From positions 62,001 to 126,000 of the IMG/VR virus record IMGVR_UViG_3300042691_055965: 64,000 nt of DNA, one strand, 5' to 3'. Under the pieces are notes generated by a model that did no database searches, was not told where the DNA came from, and saw only the letters and a list, made by a program, of their open reading frames with translations. The stretch's first letter is position 1. Each line of letters begins with the position of its first letter. Position numbers and translations under genes: made by a program. The stretch is from a virus. Shown one piece after another: positions 37,321 through 46,800 of the stretch.

Positions 37321-38043
37321 TTATTCTAAACTTTTTAATTTTTTTATTGTTTCAATTAAAACTTCAACATCTTTTTCACAGTAATCTGCAATTTCTTGTA
37401 ATCTATTATTACCCCAATATGCTTGATGTACCATTCCTCCATTCACTTCACCATCTTTTGGTGTTGGTATATCCAAACATGCACAAAGTAAATCTAATGA
37501 ACCAATAGAAGAGTATGAACCATATTGCCAAATTTCTTTTGTGTCAATAGCTTTTACTTCCCATGGTTTTGTGTCATATGATGGAAGAATTTTTGATGGC
37601 ATAATTCCATTGATAATCATTCTTTTTGCTAACATCGGAATATCAAAATTCTTAAGGTTGTGTCCACAAAGATAAAAATCCAATTTATGACATCTATCCA
37701 ATAGATTTCTTACTTGTAGTAATAATTCTTTTTCACTATCACCTGAAAAAGTTTGTTTTTTGGTTTCTCCATTTTCTAAAACAAACGCCAAAGAAACACA
37801 AACAATTTTTGCAAATTCGGGAACAAGTGCTGCTCTTGACTGAAAAACATGATTCATATGTTCTTCTTCACTCCACCCATTATTTTCTGATTCTTCTGGA
37901 AACCTTTTCAAAAACCAATCAAAATATTTCTTATATTGATTGGCTAATTCAGGATTAAATCTAATACAAGATTCATAATCAGGACACCCACCAACTGTTT
38001 CAATGTCCATAAACAAAATTTTGGTAATTGGTATATTAATCAT
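37321..38043 (-). CDS. DEDD-type 3'-5' exonuclease (PolB-like)
   Basis: The 240-residue protein has FMDIETVGG (Asp13, Glu15), YLCGHNLKNFDIPML as ExoII, and YCEKDVEVL as the final Tyr/Asp motif (DEDDy type). It resembles the stand-alone PolB 3'-5' exonucleases. The family B polymerase at 55718 has its own exonuclease motifs, so this is an additional nuclease of uncertain job. Confidence 0.8.
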   Translation of the reverse strand: MINIPITKILFMDIETVGGCPDYESCIRFNPELANQYKKYFDWFLKRFPEESENNGWSEEEHMNHVFQSRAALVPEFAKIVCVSLAFVLENGETKKQTFSGDSEKELLLQVRNLLDRCHKLDFYLCGHNLKNFDIPMLAKRMIINGIMPSKILPSYDTKPWEVKAIDTKEIWQYGSYSSIGSLDLLCACLDIPTPKDGEVNGGMVHQAYWGNNRLQEIADYCEKDVEVLIETIKKLKSLE

Positions 38044-39254
38044 TTTACAAGTTGTTTATAAAGTTCTGCTCTATCGGATGTTACTTTATTTAAATCATAA
38101 GTGTCTTTAACGGTTTCATACAATCTTTCACCTAAATCAAACGCCCAATTTGGATTTTCAATTAATTTTTTCATGTATTTCGCCCAATCTGAATGGTTTT
38201 TAACTTCGTCTACTAAAAGTGCGTTACCATCTGTAAAGTTTCCTTGATTAAGTGCGTGTTTTAAATCAATAGTGTAAGGACCGATATTCGATGCAATTAT
38301 TGCTTTTTTATAAAACCCCGCTTCAATAACTTTAAGTTGTGATTTAACTCTATTAAATATATGATTTTTAATTGGTGCAAGTGACACGTCAAACCATCTG
38401 TAGTTTGATGCATATGTTGTTACAGGTTTTGTCCAAACACGGTTGTAAAAATATTCATCCTTTGAAATCAAATCACTTTGTTCAAATTTCATAAGTAAAT
38501 TTTTATGTTCAGGACTTACCAATTTATAGTTGTTTGTAAAAATTTCTTCATATCTTGCCCATACCGTTTCTTCAGGTTTAATTTCTCGCTGTTTTTGTTC
38601 TCCTGTATCTTTATTGATTTCAGTCACAGTACCTCTTGTGTCAAAACCACAAAGATATACACTAAACTTGTCTTTTAATGTGGATAACTTGCTAAACGTA
38701 CCATCCAAAAGTTTCAAGTCATGCAAATGTGAAGAACCACCAAGCCAACCGAATCTTAACTTATCTGATTTTTCCGTTTCTTGTGAAAATTGTGGTTCTT
38801 TTGGATTGATTGCGTTTGGTAATACAAACACATTTTTATTCAACTTAGAAATTTCGGTTGCAAAAACGCTAGTTGTTGTTGTCACATATCTTGCAACTTT
38901 TAAATTTGCAATAATTTTTTCATGTAATTTATGTTGAATAACCAACTGATGAATAGGGTGTTCCTTTGTAGGTAACCAATAGTCATCTAAATCCATTATT
39001 GTGACAATACCCATATTGTTTAAATTTTGAATAATTGACACTGATTGATTGTAATCATTTCCAATTGAACGGTGAAAATGTACAATATCATAATTTTTCC
39101 AATAATTTATATCATTAATTTTTGGTTCATAATCAATGTCAACATGAAAATCATCAGAATGACTATTTTGTAACATGATATGTGGATCTACTGAACGGAA
39201 TTTTCCAACACCTGTACGGTCTGAAGGAAGAACTAAAACTTTTATTTTACTCAT
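38040..39254 (-). CDS. GT4-like glycosyltransferase
   Basis: The 404-residue protein starts with the strand IKVLVLPSDRTGVGKFRSVD, and a second Rossmann half starts RFGWLGGSSHLHD near residue 170. It opens the long sugar operon; its own promoter region (39255-39320) has only a weak TATATTTT box on the minus strand. Confidence 0.7.
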   Translation of the reverse strand: MSKIKVLVLPSDRTGVGKFRSVDPHIMLQNSHSDDFHVDIDYEPKINDINYWKNYDIVHFHRSIGNDYNQSVSIIQNLNNMGIVTIMDLDDYWLPTKEHPIHQLVIQHKLHEKIIANLKVARYVTTTTSVFATEISKLNKNVFVLPNAINPKEPQFSQETEKSDKLRFGWLGGSSHLHDLKLLDGTFSKLSTLKDKFSVYLCGFDTRGTVTEINKDTGEQKQREIKPEETVWARYEEIFTNNYKLVSPEHKNLLMKFEQSDLISKDEYFYNRVWTKPVTTYASNYRWFDVSLAPIKNHIFNRVKSQLKVIEAGFYKKAIIASNIGPYTIDLKHALNQGNFTDGNALLVDEVKNHSDWAKYMKKLIENPNWAFDLGERLYETVKDTYDLNKVTSDRAELYKQLVK

Positions 39255-39287
39255 TTGAAATTTGTTTTAAGTAAAATATAAGTTTAA

Positions 39288-39320
39288 TAAAATAAAAAAT
39301 CCACCTATTTGGTGGATTCT
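39288..39320 (-). terminator. Terminator for the minus-strand gene at 39325
   Basis: On the minus strand AATCCACC and GGTGGATT form a stem with a 5-base loop, followed by a T-rich stretch. It lies 5 bases past the stop of the gene at 39325 and separates that unit from the sugar operon. Confidence 0.85.
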
Positions 39321-39324
39321 ATTT

Positions 39325-39963
39325 TTACTTTTGTAACTTTTTTACTTTGGTAACTTTTCCTATGAATAAATGTTGCCCCACTTTAAATTGAATAACTTCA
39401 TTTAAATTTTCTGTGGATTCAACAATCATTCCTGCATCTTTTAGTTCTTCTCTTACAACATCCCTAACAGTGTCTCTTACAACATCCCTTATCATACTTT
39501 TGATTTCTGAAACATTTATATTTGAACTATAACTTTCTGAAACTGGCATTTTTGTTGGTTGTTGTGTTTTTACGTTTTCGGGGTAATCTGTAATTTTATT
39601 ATTACCCATTTTCATTAATCTTTGAGCACCTTCGATGATATCATCTGAAATTACAGTTGTTCCTACACTAGACGGTTGAACAATTGGTTGTTCAATCATT
39701 AATCTTTTTATTTCGTCTGGTAATTTGGAATTGATAATCTTTGTTTCTTCTATTGGTTTTGTTGGGTCGAATTGTCTTTGTGGTTTTTGTTCACTTAAAA
39801 ATTCTTGTGGTAAATTATAATTTGCTGCCACCGGCTCAAAATTGTCTACCATTGGAGTATTGATTCTTCTATTATCAATAGAACCTGGTTTAATTTGTTC
39901 TTGTCGTTCCATTATTTTTTTTGAAACTGCAAGTCTTTGCATTAACTCTTCTGCTGATCCCAT
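39325..39963 (-). CDS. Unknown protein with helical Arg/Asp repeat
   Basis: The 212-residue protein has a Pro/Gln-rich centre and a charged helix (MIRDVVRDTVRDVVREELKD near residue 160), which repeats VRDxVRD. A short beta strand rich in Val/Lys closes it (FKVGQHLFIGKVTKV), similar to phage proteins of unknown role. It is last in the block of small genes. Confidence 0.6.
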   Translation of the reverse strand: MGSAEELMQRLAVSKKIMERQEQIKPGSIDNRRINTPMVDNFEPVAANYNLPQEFLSEQKPQRQFDPTKPIEETKIINSKLPDEIKRLMIEQPIVQPSSVGTTVISDDIIEGAQRLMKMGNNKITDYPENVKTQQPTKMPVSESYSSNINVSEIKSMIRDVVRDTVRDVVREELKDAGMIVESTENLNEVIQFKVGQHLFIGKVTKVKKLQK

Positions 39964-39969
39964 GTTATG

Positions 39970-40371
39970 TTATGTTATATTTTCTTCATTATTAAATTTT
40001 GCGTTCACTAAAACCCTTGTCATTGATTTGTCACCATTAGGGTTGTAGTTCGGTCTCATTTCATAAAAATTATCCATTGTTGGTGATAATGTAAATATTT
40101 TATCTAATCTGAATAACCTCCATCCTGGTAATATGTTGTTTTCATTTTTTTCGCTATAGGATGCACCCTCACGTTCCCATGCTCTTAAAACTAAATTACC
40201 TTTTTTACTGTAACCCAAGCATACCGGTTCAATGGTTCTTAAACCTTTACCCCCATTATCTTTTCCATCATAATAAATTATTACAAGTTTTTTCTTTTTG
40301 ATACTATCTTGTAAATCATTTATTGATGCAATTTCGTTAATTATATGTTTTAAGTTACCTAAAAGTTTCAC
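39970..40371 (-). CDS. WYL-like domain protein
   Basis: The 133-residue protein has a core GLRTIEPVCLGYSKKGNLVL followed by RAWEREG and WRLFRLDKI, as in WYL ligand-binding domains. No helix-turn-helix is present, so it is a stand-alone domain. The N-terminus LKHIINEIA fits an IxE prohead-protease site. Both are inferences from motif. Confidence 0.5.
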   Translation of the reverse strand: MKLLGNLKHIINEIASINDLQDSIKKKKLVIIYYDGKDNGGKGLRTIEPVCLGYSKKGNLVLRAWEREGASYSEKNENNILPGWRLFRLDKIFTLSPTMDNFYEMRPNYNPNGDKSMTRVLVNAKFNNEENIT

Positions 40372-40661
40372 GTTACTGTATAATATGGATTATTACTTGT
40401 GTACTTGTTAACTTTGATGTCTTCAATTCTTTCTTGCTTATCAACACTTGTTCCTGCATTTTGGTTGTAAATATCTAAATCACCACCTGTTCCTCTACCA
40501 ATTTTATCACCGTTTGCCAATGCGTCGGGATGTACAGATGAATAAGGATCGGTTGGTTTGAAATCATTTCTTGGGAACAATTTTTTTCTTTGTTCTTCGG
40601 CGATTCTTGACATTTCATTTTCAGGTTGTGAAAAATCTAACTTATCTGATTGTACTGCCAT
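40368..40661 (-). CDS. Small unknown protein
   Basis: The 97-residue protein is polar and lacks recognised motifs. It overlaps the WYL-like gene start by 4 bases, so it is translationally coupled. A GRGTGGDLDIYNQN stretch suggests disorder. Confidence 0.6.
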   Translation of the reverse strand: MAVQSDKLDFSQPENEMSRIAEEQRKKLFPRNDFKPTDPYSSVHPDALANGDKIGRGTGGDLDIYNQNAGTSVDKQERIEDIKVNKYTSNNPYYTVT

Positions 40662-40662
40662 T

Positions 40663-41109
40663 TTATATTATTTTTTTTATCAGTTTATTTATTTTAATTA
40701 CTTCTTCTTTTAAATCATCCACAGTTGTCCCATGTTTATCATTTAAATTAAAACTGTTTTTTTCATGTGAAGAAAGGTGTGTATTTTGCATTCCAGCATC
40801 TTGTTTAGTGTCTTTACTATTTGAATCATTATCCCTCCAAACTCTTAAAACTTCATCACACCAATTTTTCATTCTGTATTTTCCATTCAAAACAAATGGA
40901 GCGTCTTCTTCGTTACCACTATATTCATCAAACCAATTTTTAATTCTTTTAATTTGTTGATAAGTAACGTAACCATTGTCCACCAAATCTTGGTTTCTAT
41001 TGTAACCTTCAGTGTTTGAATCGGCTTCAACAGAATTAAAACAATCCTTTAAATGTTTTATTAAAGAATCAGGTAATTTTGCTTTTCTATCGTAAAGATT
41101 TTTATTCAT
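40663..41109 (-). CDS. Small unknown protein
   Basis: The 148-residue protein has an N-terminal helical DNA-binding-like half (TYQQIKRIKNWFDEYSG, residues about 50-66), a Ser/Asn-rich linker and a helical end. No motif is assignable. It overlaps the gene at 41102 by 8 bases. Confidence 0.6.
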   Translation of the reverse strand: MNKNLYDRKAKLPDSLIKHLKDCFNSVEADSNTEGYNRNQDLVDNGYVTYQQIKRIKNWFDEYSGNEEDAPFVLNGKYRMKNWCDEVLRVWRDNDSNSKDTKQDAGMQNTHLSSHEKNSFNLNDKHGTTVDDLKEEVIKINKLIKKII

Positions 41110-41818
41110 CTTTTAAAAGACTTATTAAGTCATCAATACTAATTCCTTGTTTATCTGCCATATTTTTTAATGCCCTTACATTCTTTTTTAAAATATTACT
41201 ATATTCTTTTTTATGTAATAACTTGTCTTCGGAAATGTCATTAACATCTTTTTCTTTTATTATACCTCTAGTTACAAAATCTTTTTTATTTTTAATTTTT
41301 TTCGAAGCATTTTTTTCAAATTTTAAATCTTTTCCTAATTCTTTTGCTCTATCTTTTGCCTTTTGTTCGTCACCTAATTTTTTTTTATAAAATTTAATTG
41401 TTTCTTTAGCGTCTAAATCTTTTGTCTTTTTATATCCGAATGCTTTTGACATATCTTCCTCTTTTACGTGACCTTCACCGTAATATCCGTACCATCCACG
41501 AAGTAGTGGATCTCTTGGGTTTCTTGACATTGCAACAGTTTTTTCTGTGCTTGTAAAACCTTGAACCGTAGATGCTGGATCTTGAAGTCCAATACTTGAA
41601 GTTAACCATGTACCATCATAATCTACAAGCTCTGTAACTTCACCATCTTCTTCTTTTTTATTATTTTCTTTTTTTGTTTTGGATAAAAATATTTTATGAC
41701 TTTTACAAGGCATAAATTTTTTTCTACCATCGACTTCATGTGAATGATATCCATCACAACCCAAAGTCCTTGCTACTCTTAATGCTCTATCCTTTGTAGA
41801 ATATTTATATGATTTCAT
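41102..41818 (-). CDS. Unknown phage protein with Lys-rich segment
   Basis: The 238-residue protein starts with a segment (YSTKDRALRVARTLGCDGYH) that recurs in phage proteins with a small His/Cys site, followed by MPCKSH. A Lys-rich stretch sits around residues 45-60 and another beyond 140. It has a TATTTATA box 13 bases upstream, so it is likely made late; a virion role is possible. Confidence 0.6.
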   Translation of the reverse strand: MKSYKYSTKDRALRVARTLGCDGYHSHEVDGRKKFMPCKSHKIFLSKTKKENNKKEEDGEVTELVDYDGTWLTSSIGLQDPASTVQGFTSTEKTVAMSRNPRDPLLRGWYGYYGEGHVKEEDMSKAFGYKKTKDLDAKETIKFYKKKLGDEQKAKDRAKELGKDLKFEKNASKKIKNKKDFVTRGIIKEKDVNDISEDKLLHKKEYSNILKKNVRALKNMADKQGISIDDLISLLKDE

Positions 41819-41831
41819 ATAGGCTTTTACC

Positions 41832-41839
41832 TATAAATA
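41832..41839 (-). promoter_or_regulatory. Candidate late promoter TATTTATA
   Basis: The octamer is read on the minus strand, 13 bases before the start at 41818. It lies 12 bases from the opposite-strand box at 41852, forming a divergent pair. Confidence 0.65.
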
Positions 41840-41851
41840 CTTCAACTAAAC

Positions 41852-41859
41852 TATTTATC
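41852..41859 (+). promoter_or_regulatory. Candidate late promoter TATTTATC
   Basis: A one-base variant of TATTTATA, ending 11 bases before the ATG at 41871. It is divergent from 41832-41839. Confidence 0.6.
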
Positions 41860-41870
41860 ATTAAAAAAGA

Positions 41871-43820
41871 ATGCCAACACAAAATCTGAATTCGTATTAT
41901 TACAAAAAATATAAGGTGTTACTTAATAGTTCAAACTATTTTGATTTGACACTTGCTTCAGATGAAAGGGATTATGATGAAGAAGTGGTGTTTTCAAATG
42001 ATTTGATAGCGTCAAATAACGGAACAATATTACCAATTAAAATTGATTTATCTTCTTCAAATAATAATCCACAAAATGTAATACAATTTGGTGAATATAA
42101 TCAATCAAACACATTAGTATCAAGTAATTTTTACAATCCAAATAATGTAGATTTGAATTGTTATTCAGCATTTACAGGATTATGTGACGTTGGACTTGTT
42201 GGAACCGATAATGGTTTATACACTGGTTTAACGGGACAAACATTATACTATTCTATGGGTATTCGTGATGATTATAAATTCAATCCACATTACCGTGATA
42301 GAAGATTCAAAATGGTTCCCGTAACCGGATACACAAGACAACCAAACGTTGTTTTTTCAGGTAGACCTAAAAATACTATATATAATATTGAGTCAAAGTC
42401 TGCAAGTACCGTAGGATATTATCAAGAACTTTATGGTGGGTTTTATCAAGGATTTTACAAATTGAAAGGTTATGATTATGAAGTTTTTCCCGAAAGAGTC
42501 AACAAAGGTTGGACAATGGAAGCCGTCATCAAACCAAGACAATTTGACGACTATGAAATTGATACTGATACCGAAGAATATTTGAATGATGTTTATCCTG
42601 AAAATGCTGGAACATTTTTTTATTTTGGCGCAAGAGCTGAAAATAAATTTTATCATTATGCAACGGGAACATCAGAAAGTTTTTCAGGTTATAGTAGAAT
42701 AACAAGTGGACTTACTTGTATTGAAACTTGTGCATGTGCAAATTCAGCGGTGACAAATTCAAACTGTTTTGGTGTGTATCCTCAATCAACAACATCTAAA
42801 ACTCATTCAAAAAATTGTGATTGTGGATGTTTAAGTGAAACAATAGACATTACATCAAAACCTTACGATCCTAAAATAGATGTACTATCTAATGCACTAT
42901 CAATTAGATTAAGTGGTTGTGCAGTGAATCCCGTATTGGTTGTAAAATCAATTGTGACAACGGGATCTTGTATCACAACAGGTTCTTGCTCAACTACAGG
43001 ATTAACATATAGTACAGGATACACATTTGATGAATATGTATCATCACCAATCTATGGTACTTGTAATTACAATTGTGATGATAACACTGAAGAAAGATGG
43101 GTTTATGTCAGTGCGGTATTTGAAAGGTATGAATACTTGGAAGATTGCGACTTATTAAATAAAGGTGGAATTAATGATATAAGAAAAGAAACATATCAAT
43201 CTTCTTTGGATGGTATGTCATATAAATTAATAAGTCCTCCTCAAACACATACAGGTGGAACAAAAGAACAAAAAATACATATTATTAATTTTAACAGAAA
43301 ATGGTATGATGAGGTAAGATATAGACTTGGTGATTTAAAAATATTTGTTAACGGTTATCTTTTTATGATAATTCGAAACTTTGAAGAAATAATTCCAAGA
43401 GAATTAAATACCGAAAAAGAAAAACAAATCGGCGTACCATATAATATATCTTTCGGTGGTGGAACACAAGGGTTACATGAAAACTTAATTTTTTCTTCTT
43501 GTACGACACCTTATGGACCTTATATACAAGATCCTGAATTGTTTCCTAACAATATACTTTCAGCAACGACTTTAAGTGGATTAACAACTGATATTTTACT
43601 TGAACAAAATTTTGGTGGAACCTTTATGGGTGGAATTTCACAATTTAGAATGTATACAGAACCATTAGATTTTACACAAATTCAACATAACTACAGAATA
43701 ATTAAGGATAAATATGATTTGATTGACTACTGGTGTTTGGATTGTCTTCCATTAATTTATCTATATACTGATTATCTTTATATTGAACCACAATATTATG
43801 ATCCACAATTTAATCAATAA
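41871..43820 (+). CDS. Large fibre protein with LamG-like region
   Basis: The 649-residue protein contains a concanavalin/LamG-like stretch near residue 215 (KGWTMEAVIKPRQ), continued near residue 580 (FGGTFMGGISQFRMY). A Cys-rich insert (CACANSAVTNSNC, CDCGC, residues 285-320) interrupts it. Such domains often bind glycans, which suits a tail fibre. It is driven by the divergent box at 41852 and is followed by the giant fibre gene. Confidence 0.6.
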   Translation: MPTQNLNSYYYKKYKVLLNSSNYFDLTLASDERDYDEEVVFSNDLIASNNGTILPIKIDLSSSNNNPQNVIQFGEYNQSNTLVSSNFYNPNNVDLNCYSAFTGLCDVGLVGTDNGLYTGLTGQTLYYSMGIRDDYKFNPHYRDRRFKMVPVTGYTRQPNVVFSGRPKNTIYNIESKSASTVGYYQELYGGFYQGFYKLKGYDYEVFPERVNKGWTMEAVIKPRQFDDYEIDTDTEEYLNDVYPENAGTFFYFGARAENKFYHYATGTSESFSGYSRITSGLTCIETCACANSAVTNSNCFGVYPQSTTSKTHSKNCDCGCLSETIDITSKPYDPKIDVLSNALSIRLSGCAVNPVLVVKSIVTTGSCITTGSCSTTGLTYSTGYTFDEYVSSPIYGTCNYNCDDNTEERWVYVSAVFERYEYLEDCDLLNKGGINDIRKETYQSSLDGMSYKLISPPQTHTGGTKEQKIHIINFNRKWYDEVRYRLGDLKIFVNGYLFMIIRNFEEIIPRELNTEKEKQIGVPYNISFGGGTQGLHENLIFSSCTTPYGPYIQDPELFPNNILSATTLSGLTTDILLEQNFGGTFMGGISQFRMYTEPLDFTQIQHNYRIIKDKYDLIDYWCLDCLPLIYLYTDYLYIEPQYYDPQFNQ

Positions 43821-43827
43821 ACTTTAT

Positions 43828-43835
43828 ATTTATAT
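43828..43835 (+). promoter_or_regulatory. Candidate late promoter TATTTATA
   Basis: The octamer ends 14 bases before the ATG at 43850, in a 29-base gap. Confidence 0.6.
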
Positions 43836-43849
43836 AATAAAATTAAAAA

Positions 43850-46800
43850 ATGGCGTTAATAACTAGATCGATAGGACCTGATGCACAAGGATCAAAGTTG
43901 AGTTTTGCACAAATGGATAATAACTTATACTTCTTACAGAGTATCGGTTATACAGGTGGAACTTATGAAAATAATACATTGATTTTGACTAACCCTACGG
44001 GTGGTACTATTGAAACTGTAATCGAATCTTTTACAAGAAACTTCATTCCATCAGGGACATCTATAACAATATATGAAGATTATCAAAATTTAATTTTTGG
44101 TGATTTAGTAGTTCAAGGTGAATTAAATATTGAAAATGGTGCCGAACTAGTTGTGTTGAATGGTGCAATAATAGTAAGTGGAGGAACAATAAATAATTCA
44201 GGATTAACTTATTCAATCACATTACCTGAATATAACACTTTCTTAACTAACGCAACACTCGATTCAAATACAAAAAAATTATCATTTACAGGTAATTTTG
44301 GATTCGTACCGTTTGAAACAGATTTATCATCACTGTCTTTTACAGGTGGTAATGTAAATAACTTATCAACAAACTCATTATCGGCAACTTCAATTACTGC
44401 AAATACAATTGATTTATGTGCAACCAATGGAACCCTTTTTACTGATTCAATATCTGGTTGTTCTCCAATTAATATTTTAAGTTTTTCAAATTTTCATGAA
44501 GGATTAAGTGGGTCGACTATTAGTGGTGAAACTTTTTATTTAAACGGAACAAATATTCAAAATTTATTAGGGGGTGAGTTTTTACCTTTGAGTGGTGGCA
44601 CAGTTACAGGTAACACTATTTTCACTCAAGGAGTTACCGCAAATACTGTTAATAGTTTAAAATTAGGTATTGGTGCTGGAAACATCAATTCAAATATTTC
44701 TATTGGAATTTCTTCACTTCAAAGCAACTCAACTGGTTGTAAAAATATCGCAATTGGAGGTATTTCATTGTATAATAATAATAGTGGTAATTTCAACGTT
44801 GCGATAGGTGATGAATCTATGGTTCAAAACACAACGGGTGGTAGAAATGTTGCTCTTGGTAGAAACACTTTAAGAAATAATGGTTGTGGATACGATAACG
44901 TCGCTATAGGATATAGGGCGTTATATTCGAACACCGATGGAAATACAAATGTGGCGATAGGAAAAAATAATTTATGTTCAAACACAACAGGAAACAACAA
45001 CGTATCATTGGGACAATGTTCTTTATTATCCAATACATCAGGTTATAACAACATTTCATTGGGTAACCAATCTCTTCAATCTAACACTTCCGGTAATAAT
45101 AACATATCACTTGGTACTCAATCACTTGTGAACAATACAACAGGTAGTCGTAATGTGTCTTTAGGATTTTTAGCACTCCAAAACAACACAGGAGGAACGG
45201 GTAATATTGGAATTGGTGAAAGAAGTTTATTAAATAATACACAAGGAAATTATAATGTTGCTGTTGGTAGATTCGCTTTATGTTCAAACACAACAGGAAT
45301 AAATAATTTGGCACTTGGAACTGGTTCTTTATCTAAAAACACAACAGGACAAAACAACGTTGGTTTGGGTACATTATCATTGTATAATAACACAACAGGA
45401 TGTCAAAACGTGTCATTGGGAATATTTTCATTGTATAAAAATACAACCGGTAATAACAACGTGTCGTTGGGTGGAAACTCTATACGATTCAACACTACTG
45501 GTAGTAATAATGTATCATTAGGGTATCAAACACTATTTTGTAACACATCAGGAAGTAACAATGTATCGTTGGGTGCAAATTCACTTTATTCAAATACAAC
45601 AGGAGGTAATAACATATCATTAGGTCAAAGTTCACTCCAATCTAACACAACAGGAGGTAATAACGTATCGTTGGGTACAAGTTCACTTCGATGTAACACC
45701 ACGGGATTTCAAAACGTTGCGTTGGGTAGATTTTCTTTACAATATAACACAACAGGAAATAACAACATAGGTATTGGTTATGCATCATTATGTTGTAATT
45801 TATCAAATGGTAATGTTGGTATTGGTTGGAATACTTTATCTAGAAATACAACGGGAAGTAAGAATTTAGCGGTTGGGTATCAAGCATTGTTTGGTAATAC
45901 TACTGGTGGTTATAATATCGCATTTGGTGATCAAACATTAAGAAATAACACAACGGGAACCCAAAATTTTGGAGTTGGACAGGGTGCTTTACGTAGTAAC
46001 ACAACAGGATTTAGTAACCTTGCAATGGGAAGAACTTCTTTATGTACAAATTCTACAGGATGTTACAATATTGCTATAGGTGATGCTGCCATGTTAGGTA
46101 ATACAACGGGTAGTAATAATGTATCTTTAGGAAAATCATCACTTCGATCAAACACAACCGGTCCGGGTAATGTTGTCATCGGGGCGAATACTTTACAATC
46201 TAACACAACGGGAGGAAGTAATGTTGCTGTTGGATTTTACGCTTTAAGGTGTAATACAACTGCAAGTTTTAATATAGGAATCGGATCACAGGCTTTGTAT
46301 CGTAATACTACGGGTACACCTAATATTGCGATAGGGACAAACGCCCTTCGATGTAACACTACTGGTGGTAATCATATTGCTATAGGTTGTAATGCTCTTT
46401 TGAATAATACAACTTCATATAATAACGTGTCGTTAGGTGTATGTTCATTATTAGCAAACACAACTGGGTCCGGTAATTTTGCGGTAGGGAACACATCCAT
46501 GCGTTGTAATACAATTGGATGTTATAACATTGCATTGGGTACATCTAGTTTATTTAATAACTCAATTGGGAATTTTAATGTTGGTATTGGTAGATTACCT
46601 CTCTTTTCCAACACTACCGGTTCTAACAATGTGGCATTAGGATATAATCCTCTACGGTTCAACACAACCGGATCTAACAACGTATCGTTGGGTACAAGTT
46701 CACTCCAATCTAACACAACGGGCGGTAACAACATATCATTAGGATATAGATCGTTATTGTTGAATACAACCGGAGTTAACAACGTATCTTTGGGTGGAAG

